From NCBI GenBank assembly GCA_937959395.1, contig CALGLR010000058.1:1-48380 (forward strand): 48,380 bases of DNA, written 5' to 3'. Both the position numbers and the translations under genes were made by a program. Below are positions 26,251 through 33,517 of the stretch, one piece after another. Under the pieces are notes generated by a model. That model made no database searches, was not told the DNA's origin, and saw only the letters and a program-made list of their open reading frames with translations. The stretch's first letter is position 1; each line of letters begins with the position of its first letter. Origin of the DNA: an uncultured Flavobacteriaceae bacterium (lineage in GTDB: Bacteria > Bacteroidota > Bacteroidia > Flavobacteriales > Flavobacteriaceae).

Positions 26251-27303
26251 TTAAAAAGGTAAATTATCATCTTCTATTGTTAAATCAATTACTTCATAAA
26301 GGTTCAGCGGTATTTTACTTAGTAATTTGGAAACTGAGTTAGAATATACCACAAATAAATCTTGATATGTTCTAGTAAAAGCAACGTACAATGGATTTGT
26401 ATTTCCGCCTGGTAATCTATCCATCGAACAACCGGGTATGAAAACAGCCTCAAATTGTAATCCCTTCGAGCTATGATAAGTCAAAAGTTTTGGGTTGTCG
26501 CTGTGAAAGTTCAAACTAAGCTTACTATTGTCCCTACCTAAACTATATTTAGCTTCTACCATAAATTTTTCATTTTTGAAATAGTCATCCGCAGATTTTA
26601 CAAATTTATTATTTTGAAACAAAATACCAACATCTGTATAACCACGCTCTTCAATTGTATCTTTAATAAATTTCAATTGACTTTCCCAAGAGTTTGCTTT
26701 GACTAAAAATGGTTTATTTGGTCCTTCTTTGGTACATCTGCCTTCTAATACATCATCAGTAGAACAAATAAGTTCTGCTACTCTAGCTATTTTTTTAGGC
26801 AACCTATGATTTAATACAAGCTGCTCCATTGATAAAGATGTGTGATGCGCAATTTGTTCAATCGTCATTAGTCCTTCCTTTAAACCTAAATAGATTTGTT
26901 GGGCAGAATCACCAAAAAGAATAAATGCCTTTTTTGCTGCTTTTTGGAGCTCAGTTAATTCTTCTCTAGTAAAATCTTGAACTTCATCAACAATAATAAA
27001 ATCTGCTTCTGGCTTATTCAATTTGTTTTGCCAATTATGAAGATGCACAACGTTACCTTCAGACAAGCCTATTTCTTTTACACCATCATTAATAAACTGC
27101 CTGAGAGCTTTTGTATAAACTATAACATAATAACTTCCTAGTCCTGAATCCACAATTTCTCGAGCCTTCCATAAGGCTAATACAGTTTTCCCAGATCCAG
27201 CACATCCTTTAACAATAAAAGAACTACTCATTTTCTTTTGAATAATTGGGATTTGATAATCATCCAATTCTGACTCATTTATGTACCAAGATTCTTTTGA
27301 CAT
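26251..27303 (-). CDS. Compact SF1 (UvrD/Rep-like) helicase
   Basis: This 350-residue superfamily 1 ATPase has Q-motif DDYQIPII (Q17), Walker A GCAGSGKT (33-40), DEVQD (106-110), motif III GDSAQQIY (131-138), motif IV HR (166-167), motif V YHSSKGLQFEAVFIPG (276-291) and motif VI VAFTRT (307-312). All catalytic motifs are present, but it is about half the size of UvrD: the 1B and 2B insertions are missing. It leads the four-gene operon. Gabija and several other defence systems also pair an SF1 helicase with a nuclease, but there the nuclease is an OLD-type protein, which is absent here. Confidence 0.85.
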   Translation of the reverse strand: MSKESWYINESELDDYQIPIIQKKMSSSFIVKGCAGSGKTVLALWKAREIVDSGLGSYYVIVYTKALRQFINDGVKEIGLSEGNVVHLHNWQNKLNKPEADFIIVDEVQDFTREELTELQKAAKKAFILFGDSAQQIYLGLKEGLMTIEQIAHHTSLSMEQLVLNHRLPKKIARVAELICSTDDVLEGRCTKEGPNKPFLVKANSWESQLKFIKDTIEERGYTDVGILFQNNKFVKSADDYFKNEKFMVEAKYSLGRDNSKLSLNFHSDNPKLLTYHSSKGLQFEAVFIPGCSMDRLPGGNTNPLYVAFTRTYQDLFVVYSNSVSKLLSKIPLNLYEVIDLTIEDDNLPF

Positions 27304-27605
27304 GCTTTTACATCTATTGTTTTAATAGTTTTCCTATATGTTTTTTTTGATTTTCGTTCAAAAAAGCATACAATCAATAGATACTTATACAGAATATAAA
27401 GTACTATTTTTTTTTAAATAGCTTGAATTGTATAGGGAGAGTTAAACTTAAGTCCTAATACGCAAAATAGTAGACTGTCTCAAATATATAATAAATATTT
27501 GTATTACAAAATGCGTAAACTATTTACATTTTGAGATATCTAAAATATTAATATAATTAGTATTCTTGTATATAATGTATTTGTTTTAGAATATTGAAAA
27601 AATTA
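27304..27605. other. Intergenic region upstream of the SF1 helicase operon
   Basis: These 302 AT-rich bases contain no open frame that I can support. They should hold the promoter for the helicase-nuclease operon and the end of the metallopeptidase transcript. CTCAAA (27479) and TTTGAG (27529) form a loose inverted pair; no clear -33/-7 promoter was found. Confidence 0.4.
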
Positions 27606-28742
27606 CTATTTTTTTATTTGAATATTTAATTTGTCCATTAGCTTGTTTCCTTCTGAATATGAAATAAAAGAGTTAGAATTATTGTTATAGAAGCTTACTA
27701 ATTCATTGAAAACTTTATTATCCGTATTTTTTGACCAAAGTAATAACGGCAATAAATCATAACAATAAACTTGATATTCTTTTTTATTTTTTATTTTATC
27801 AAAGCTTAAATTGTATTTTTTAATATCAAGTATTTTGTCGTTTTTTTTAGTTAAAAGGTATTTTAAATAACCCTCTTCTCCAATTTCACGTAAGTAATTT
27901 AAAGCTAAAAATTCCGTAATTGCCTCTGTATAAACAGGGTTCTCAAATCTTATAGAATTATCCCCCCACCACAAATGTATAATTTCGTGAATTAATGTTT
28001 TTTTATTAATTCGTTTATCTGTTAAAAAATTCTCATTAAGTATTATTAAATTATCAATATTTTTACCCGCTAATCTACCTTGGAAAGGAAGAAATACGAT
28101 TTCAGGTCGTTCATTTCTTTTTGAAAACAAGTCTTGAAAATTATTGAATGTAGTATCAATAATATCAATAATCTCATTAATACGTTTCTCATTAACTATA
28201 GAGCCTGATTGAGTATAAACACAAAAACCATTTAATATTTTTTTTTCAAAGTTACCTGCTATAATTGGTGGTGCCTTATAATAATTTTGTGTCAAATTTG
28301 TTTTTTTTGGAAATATAAGACTGAAACCAGTTGGCAAAGAAATATTTAAATCAATTCTTTTTTTATTATTAAATGTTCTTTTACTTAAGGCTAGGTAATT
28401 TTCAGAAATAAAAAATACAGAATCCGACAAAAAATAATTATCATAGCTAGACTTTGGAGGACTCACAGAATAATTAATTATTCCATCTGTATTTTTATAT
28501 TGCAAGTACGTATTCCTAAAAACACCTTGTTCGTGCATTAATACTTCTTCATTATTTCTACCTATGGGAATACTTTTATGTAAAATTAAAGTATCAGAAA
28601 TAAAATAGTTTTCAATATGTTGGTTAATCATCATTTGCCCTTTGTAATCAACTTTTATATTGCCTTTAATTATTTCTTGCGAAAATCCTTGCTTTAAGCT
28701 ATTAATAAATAAAATAAATATAATTACTTTAATACTTTTCAT
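27606..28742 (-). CDS. M1-like zinc metallopeptidase, exported
   Basis: This 378-residue protein has a Sec signal peptide (about 1-22, ending FSQ). The zinc site is HEIIH (252-256), in the context TLIHEIIHLWWGDN, with a downstream Glu in YTEAITEFLALNY (E273 or E277). This is the gluzincin pattern of M1 aminopeptidases, with the typical HxWWG after the site. The protein is shorter than full M1 enzymes (usually 550 or more), and the N-terminal domain is diverged. Its gene overlaps the acetyltransferase gene by 14 bp and follows tolC, so it is expressed with the export locus. It could trim the exported polypeptide or digest it as self-protection; both are inference. Confidence 0.75.
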   Translation of the reverse strand: MKSIKVIIFILFINSLKQGFSQEIIKGNIKVDYKGQMMINQHIENYFISDTLILHKSIPIGRNNEEVLMHEQGVFRNTYLQYKNTDGIINYSVSPPKSSYDNYFLSDSVFFISENYLALSKRTFNNKKRIDLNISLPTGFSLIFPKKTNLTQNYYKAPPIIAGNFEKKILNGFCVYTQSGSIVNEKRINEIIDIIDTTFNNFQDLFSKRNERPEIVFLPFQGRLAGKNIDNLIILNENFLTDKRINKKTLIHEIIHLWWGDNSIRFENPVYTEAITEFLALNYLREIGEEGYLKYLLTKKNDKILDIKKYNLSFDKIKNKKEYQVYCYDLLPLLLWSKNTDNKVFNELVSFYNNNSNSFISYSEGNKLMDKLNIQIKK

Positions 28743-29190
28743 ACACTGTATATTTTGCTTTAAAATCGAGTTTTTCAGGTTTCATTTCTTCATTAAAGTT
28801 AAATACACGTATTTCAAGTTTATTTACGCCTTTAATTTTTAATCTTTTCTCAATCTCCATTATCAATTCTCTTCCAACTCCTATTCTTTTATAGTTTTTG
28901 TCAACCGCTACATACAAAACCTCTCCAATTGATAAATCTTTATAAACAAGGTTATTATTTATTCTAATTATTTTTGCCAAAGTAAATCCAATAATAGCGT
29001 TTTTAACCTCTGCAACAATTAATATAAAATCACTATTTTCTTTGAATATATTTCTAAAAAGCAATTTATATCTCTCGTTAGTTATTACAGCTCTCATATC
29101 TCTTACATTGTCAATATGCTTCGCATCTAACTCTTTAAAAAGTGGAAGAATATATTTCAAATCTTCAAATTTTGCTAATCTAATTTTCAT
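28729..29190 (-). CDS. GNAT-family N-acetyltransferase
   Basis: The protein has 153 residues. The acetyl-CoA-binding motif A is VAVDKNYKRIGVGRELIMEI (about 93-112; R/Q-x-x-G-x-G/A form RIGVGR), preceded by the beta strands SIGEVLYV. It lies 2 bp after tolC and overlaps the metallopeptidase gene. GNAT enzymes in peptide-export loci can acetylate a peptide N-terminus or side chain, or confer resistance. Here the substrate is unknown. The C-terminus (FNEEMKPEKLDFKAKYTVYEKY region) differs from the usual GNAT end. Confidence 0.8.
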   Translation of the reverse strand: MKIRLAKFEDLKYILPLFKELDAKHIDNVRDMRAVITNERYKLLFRNIFKENSDFILIVAEVKNAIIGFTLAKIIRINNNLVYKDLSIGEVLYVAVDKNYKRIGVGRELIMEIEKRLKIKGVNKLEIRVFNFNEEMKPEKLDFKAKYTVYEKY

Positions 29191-29192
29191 TA

Positions 29193-30611
29193 TTAAATAA
29201 TTTCAAAGAAAACTATTTGCTCTAGTTCTATCACTTTATTATAAATATTCCTTAATATGTTTAATCTGTCATTAATTGAGTTATAATAGTCACTCTCAGA
29301 TTCCGAGAAATCTTTGAGTAATATTTTTTTTGCAAAAAGTAAATGTTCTAATCTGTCTAATTTAATCTTCAGAAGATTTGTTCTTTCTTTCTCTAATTTC
29401 AAAGCTATGATTAAATCGTTTATTTCTTCATATAGATAAGTAATTCTTTGGATCGTTAATTTTCTCTCCAAATCCAAATCTGAAATTTTAATCTCGTATT
29501 CACTCTTGCTAACTTCTAATTGAAGTCGTTTCTTTCCAAAATCTAATAAAGGAATATCTAATGCTAATGAAAAGTTTTGACTTTGATTTGGGTTTTGTAA
29601 GATATCATTATAGGATTCTGCTGAATTATTAAAACCAACCCCCATTGAAAGAGTTGCTTCATAAAACCTATTCTTTTCTATTTGCTTAATACCTTTTCTA
29701 AGGCTAATTAAAGTGTTTTCCTCAATTATAGTATGAGCTTCTAAATACCTTTGAATATAAAAATTTAATTCGTCAAGTTCAAATCCCACTTTTGGGCTTT
29801 CTAAAACATCTTTTTTATTTAAAAATTTTGAATTAAAAAAGATGTTAATATTTTCTGTTTTTATACTTTCAGATTTTTTAATAAAATTTATACTTTTTTG
29901 AAGGCTTAATATTTTTAATTTCGAATCAATAGAATCAAATGCCATTACCTTACCAGCTTTAATTAAATTTTTTATGACATTATTGTATTTTATTGCTATG
30001 TTTATTCTTTTTTCAACAATCTGCTTTTGGTTTTTTATAGAAATTAATTCAAAATAAGTATCTATCCCCTTTTTTTTAATTTCAATATTTTTTCTTATAT
30101 AGTTAATGTCATTAAATTCAAGTTTAGCTTTATGGATTTTTTTGTCCCACTTTGTAGAGTTAAAAAAATTTAATGGCTGAGATAGATTAAATCCAATCCA
30201 AGAAGCTGAATATGAAGTAGAACGTTGACTATCTCCTAACAGATCTATTCTATTGAAGGAATTTGTAATAGAAAAATCCCCTCCTGTGAAAGGTATTTTC
30301 TGAGACACGGATAAATTAGCTCTTGAGTTAGCATTATTAGATTCTCTAAAAGCAATTGCTCCATCTGGTTGAATAATGTTAGAAATTGAACGGTTATAAC
30401 TAGGCAGTGTGAAATTTAGAGAAACATTTGGTAAATATTTTTTATTAAATAATAAATTTTCTTTTTCATCAATTAGTTTCTCTTTTTCAAAATTAACATA
30501 CTCAGTTGATTTTTTAGATTTTCTAATAAAATCATTTATGTTAAAGTATTCTTGAGAGTATGAAAATAGACTAACTAATAAAATATAAATTATGAATAGT
30601 TTTTTTATCAT
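29193..30611 (-). CDS. TolC-family outer-membrane export channel
   Basis: This 472-residue protein has a signal peptide (about 1-20) and the two long-helix/short-beta repeats of outer membrane efflux proteins. The strands NLSVSQKIPFTGGDFSITNS and NFSLALDIPLLDFGKKRLQL are typical, with extended coiled-coil helices between them. It should be the outer-membrane exit duct for the C39 ABC transporter and HlyD adaptor encoded on the other strand. A strong terminator separates it from the substrate gene upstream, so it is probably transcribed separately with the GNAT and peptidase genes. Confidence 0.88.
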   Translation of the reverse strand: MIKKLFIIYILLVSLFSYSQEYFNINDFIRKSKKSTEYVNFEKEKLIDEKENLLFNKKYLPNVSLNFTLPSYNRSISNIIQPDGAIAFRESNNANSRANLSVSQKIPFTGGDFSITNSFNRIDLLGDSQRSTSYSASWIGFNLSQPLNFFNSTKWDKKIHKAKLEFNDINYIRKNIEIKKKGIDTYFELISIKNQKQIVEKRINIAIKYNNVIKNLIKAGKVMAFDSIDSKLKILSLQKSINFIKKSESIKTENINIFFNSKFLNKKDVLESPKVGFELDELNFYIQRYLEAHTIIEENTLISLRKGIKQIEKNRFYEATLSMGVGFNNSAESYNDILQNPNQSQNFSLALDIPLLDFGKKRLQLEVSKSEYEIKISDLDLERKLTIQRITYLYEEINDLIIALKLEKERTNLLKIKLDRLEHLLFAKKILLKDFSESESDYYNSINDRLNILRNIYNKVIELEQIVFFEII

Positions 30612-30624
30612 AACGGTTAATGTT

Positions 30625-30656
30625 AAAAAGCAGAGCTACTAAGAACTCTGCTTTTT
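30625..30656. terminator. Bidirectional rho-independent terminator
   Basis: AAAAAGCAGAG and CTCTGCTTTTT form a perfect 11-bp stem with a 10-nt loop, giving a T-run on either strand. It lies between the small membrane protein gene and tolC and would end the substrate transcript. Confidence 0.88.
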
Positions 30657-30696
30657 ATTACTTTCTTATGTAAAAATTTCAAATATCCATTACTAA

Positions 30697-31017
30697 TTAA
30701 TTATTATTAGTTAACAGACCCAATAGTGAAACAACTATAAAATATAAAGCGGGCAGAAATGCTAAAATCATCAAGCCTAAATGCTTTTTAAAATTATCTT
30801 TTTGTTTAAACCACATTATAATAGGGTATAAGAAAGACCAACTAAAAGCTAAATACACTAATCCTTTGGAAATAAATTTACCATAGTAGTAAATATTCTG
30901 ATGATTAAACCTATAAATCTCAAATTTACCTTTTAAAAGCATCCCTAGAACAAGAAGTAAAAATATAAAGATTATTGATACCCCAGGACGCAAAATAAAT
31001 TTAAAGAATTTCTCCAT
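30697..31017 (-). CDS. Small three-helix membrane protein (possible immunity)
   Basis: The protein has 106 residues with three predicted membrane helices: about 13-30 (VSIIFIFLLLVLGMLL), about 49-70 (ISKGLVYLAFSWSFLYPIIM) and about 80-101 (LGLMILAFLPALYFIVVSLL). There is no family match that I can name. It sits 33 bp after the gene for the double-glycine-leader protein and before a terminator, the usual place and size for a bacteriocin immunity protein. That role is inferred from context only. Confidence 0.65.
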   Translation of the reverse strand: MEKFFKFILRPGVSIIFIFLLLVLGMLLKGKFEIYRFNHQNIYYYGKFISKGLVYLAFSWSFLYPIIMWFKQKDNFKKHLGLMILAFLPALYFIVVSLLGLLTNNN

Positions 31018-31050
31018 TGCAATTACACTTTGGTTTTAACAATTAAAGGA

Positions 31051-31794
31051 TTAATAACCGTAGCCATACTGATATTCTGAGTTACCAGCAGCTCCATTCA
31101 TGTATCCATCAATAGCCTCACTCCAGCTTTCGTTTATAATGAATGGATCACCATAATCAAAAGTTCCAGGTATTTGATCAAATATATCAATAGGATCTTC
31201 AAATACATCATGAACAGTAAGGTATATAGAACCTCCCCAAGCTATACTCCCATTGTTAGTAATAAAAGTTAAATTTGACAGAACTCCAGAAACATAAGCA
31301 CCACCAATAGCAAAGACATCACTTGTAAAATCATATGAGTTCAAAAAATCGTATTCTATTACAGCATTGTTATCACCTGCAATGATATATTCTGCTATTT
31401 TATCCTCTATTTGGTCATTTACTCTGTCCATTAAAGCATTAAATACATCGCTATTTCTTATATTTTCAAAGTGACCAATTTGATGTAATGATACTGGAAC
31501 GCCGTTTCCGCCTTCATAATAGGCTAGAAATTCTGAATTACTCCAGCCCTCTGCTTGGTTTGCGTCACTACCAGATGAACTAGAACCAGAACCATAACCA
31601 TCTGCCTCATCATAATCATTTTGTTCACCGCCAAAAGTATCTCCCCAATCATAAGTAGGATATACAGTAACTTCATCTAGTTCTCCTCCCATACCTTGAT
31701 CACACCACCAATCATCCGAACTACTACCTCCATGGGCTCCAAAAACACTTTGTTGAATCTCTTTAGAGATTTCTGGAAATTTTAAATTTGACAT
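31051..31794 (-). CDS. Double-glycine-leader polypeptide, predicted type I export substrate
   Basis: This 247-residue protein starts with a short amphipathic leader (MSNLKFPEISKEIQQSVF, then GAHGG) whose Gly22-Gly23 suits cleavage by the C39 peptidase encoded nearby. Removal would leave 224 residues. Residues 24-85 are low-complexity, rich in Gly, Ser, Asp, Tyr and Trp (DDWWCDQG, GGELDEVTVYPTYDWGD, GSGSSSSGS). The rest (about 86-247) looks folded, with a helical stretch DVFNALMDRVNDQIEDKIAE and beta strands, and ends EYQYGYGY. It has a single Cys (C31), and is acidic. It is far larger than classical class II bacteriocins. It could be an antibacterial toxin or a carrier of modifications made by the divergent nucleotidyltransferase-like enzyme. 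Confidence 0.75.
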   Translation of the reverse strand: MSNLKFPEISKEIQQSVFGAHGGSSSDDWWCDQGMGGELDEVTVYPTYDWGDTFGGEQNDYDEADGYGSGSSSSGSDANQAEGWSNSEFLAYYEGGNGVPVSLHQIGHFENIRNSDVFNALMDRVNDQIEDKIAEYIIAGDNNAVIEYDFLNSYDFTSDVFAIGGAYVSGVLSNLTFITNNGSIAWGGSIYLTVHDVFEDPIDIFDQIPGTFDYGDPFIINESWSEAIDGYMNGAAGNSEYQYGYGY

Positions 31795-31924
31795 AAATAT
31801 TTTTTTTTAATTTAGTTAGATTTAATTTACCGACTTTTGCACTCAGTTTGTAATTTATTTTTTCAATAAAACTCTCATGTATTTATCGAAACGCCTGCGA
31901 AATTACAAAAAAAGTATGATATAA
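31795..31924. promoter_or_regulatory. Divergent promoter region of the export locus
   Basis: These 130 bp separate the substrate gene (minus strand) from the nucleotidyltransferase-ABC-HlyD operon (plus strand), so both promoters must lie here. The sequence is A/T-tract rich, with GC-richer islands (ACCGACTTTTGCACTC, CGAAACGCCTGCG). No exact TTG-N17-19-TAnnTTTG promoter was found on either strand. Confidence 0.45.
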
Positions 31925-33517
31925 ATGGCTTTGAATAAAGAAATTATAAAAAAAATCAACACTTTCTTGAGTGAGTATTATTCTAATCAGCATGCTTGCT
32001 TAGTATCAGGAAGCTACATTGATGGAAAGAACAATGAATATTCCGATATAGATGTTTGTGTATTTACAAAAGACCGAAATACGGTTTTTAATGAGACTCT
32101 TCCTTACGAAGGTTTAAAGATACAAGCTATAATTATTCCTGTTCAAAATGTACAAGAACTATTGTGGGTCGACTATATTACTTGCAAAGGGGCTATAATT
32201 AATATGATATCTAAAGGTGTTATTATTTTTGACAACAGTAACTTTTTAAAACACTTAATTCCTCATACCTTAAATTTAGAAAAAATAGGAGGAAGACCTC
32301 TTAGTGAGAGTGAAATATATATGATAAGAGTGAAAATAACATCTTTATTATTTGATGTTATGGGGGGAGATGATTTGGATGAATTAATGTATTCTATAAA
32401 TTCAATTTTAGATTTAATTTCTGAGTTAAAGCTAAAAGGAATAGGTAATTGGTGTGGTGATGGAAAATATAGAATGCGACAAATAAAAGCTTTAGATAAT
32501 AAGTTCCAAAAAAAGTTAATCAATTCAGTTGAAGATATATATGTCAAAAAAAACAAAGATTCATTTATTGAGTTAATAAAAAATTCTTTAAATGAATTTG
32601 GAGGATTACTTCCATATTATTCTAAGGCTACTTTATTTTCTCGTGTTACTACAAATTATTTAGTTATTGAAATAAGTGTTAATAAATCGAACAAAGGGCT
32701 AGCTAAAAATAATGTTAGAGTATTAAACAAGTTTATTGATGGAATTACATCACACAAATTAGACTATTACTTCTTTTCCTCCAAAGCTGTAGGAATGAAT
32801 AAAATAGAGCAAAATATATATATGGTTATTGATGCTGAAAAGGATTTTATAAATGATTATTTAATAGACCACTTAAATTTCTTTGTTAAAAATAAGCCTG
32901 AACTATCAAATCTTAAATTTCCTTTTCAATTTGATCCTAGATATAGATTTTCTAATAATCATTTATACAATAGCGTAGCACCTATATTCTATAAAGCTTC
33001 AAATTTAATACTCAAAAAAAATAATAGCATTTACAACCAAGCTTTCCAGCTAACATTTTCTCTACAGCTGTTTAAACAAATTAAAATTGATTGGTTTGAA
33101 AATGATTCGACTAATTTTATTTTATTTTTAGAATACCTGATAGAGTGTTGGCTCATTTTTTCTTATGATGACGGCTTTAGCTTTACTACTTCTCGTTTAC
33201 TAAAAAACAAAAATAATGTTTTAGATAAGTTCGAATCTATGTATTTGAATCAAAAAGAAGAATTAGAAAAAATATATCAACTTAAAAATAACGATGAAAA
33301 TGATTTTTTACAAATGATTAAAATTGTTTCAGAAATTTCAGAAATTAAAAATATACCATTATATAAAACATATATGTTCATTAATGATGATAGTAAAGCT
33401 AAAAAATGGAGCTTGTACAGAGAAGTTGTTTTAAGAAGCTTATCCATTGCGTTTGTTGATAATCGATTTATTTCCTACATACCTTTTGTGGTAAAAAAAA
33501 TAGAATTTAATGGTTAA
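31925..33517 (+). CDS. Nucleotidyltransferase-fold protein coupled to the peptide exporter
   Basis: Residues 28-46 carry the polymerase-beta-like NTase signature: a Gly-Ser loop (VSGSYIDGKN, G29-S30) followed by SDIDVCVF with the metal-binding pair D41 and D43. The third acidic residue is usually on a strand soon after; here the matching strand reads GLKIQAIIIP, with Gln67 where an acid might sit. The remaining ~430 residues are helical and unassigned. The stop overlaps the start of the ABC transporter gene by 8 bp (ATGGTTAA), so the two are translationally coupled. It may attach a nucleotide to the exported polypeptide or to a self-protection target. No described peptide maturation enzyme that I know has this layout. 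Confidence 0.7.
   Translation: MALNKEIIKKINTFLSEYYSNQHACLVSGSYIDGKNNEYSDIDVCVFTKDRNTVFNETLPYEGLKIQAIIIPVQNVQELLWVDYITCKGAIINMISKGVIIFDNSNFLKHLIPHTLNLEKIGGRPLSESEIYMIRVKITSLLFDVMGGDDLDELMYSINSILDLISELKLKGIGNWCGDGKYRMRQIKALDNKFQKKLINSVEDIYVKKNKDSFIELIKNSLNEFGGLLPYYSKATLFSRVTTNYLVIEISVNKSNKGLAKNNVRVLNKFIDGITSHKLDYYFFSSKAVGMNKIEQNIYMVIDAEKDFINDYLIDHLNFFVKNKPELSNLKFPFQFDPRYRFSNNHLYNSVAPIFYKASNLILKKNNSIYNQAFQLTFSLQLFKQIKIDWFENDSTNFILFLEYLIECWLIFSYDDGFSFTTSRLLKNKNNVLDKFESMYLNQKEELEKIYQLKNNDENDFLQMIKIVSEISEIKNIPLYKTYMFINDDSKAKKWSLYREVVLRSLSIAFVDNRFISYIPFVVKKIEFNG

Noticed and set aside
26251-27303. Gabija system (GajB helicase)
   Set aside because: The SF1 helicase resembles GajB in general type, but there is no OLD-family GajA ATPase-nuclease; the nuclease present is PD-(D/E)XK.
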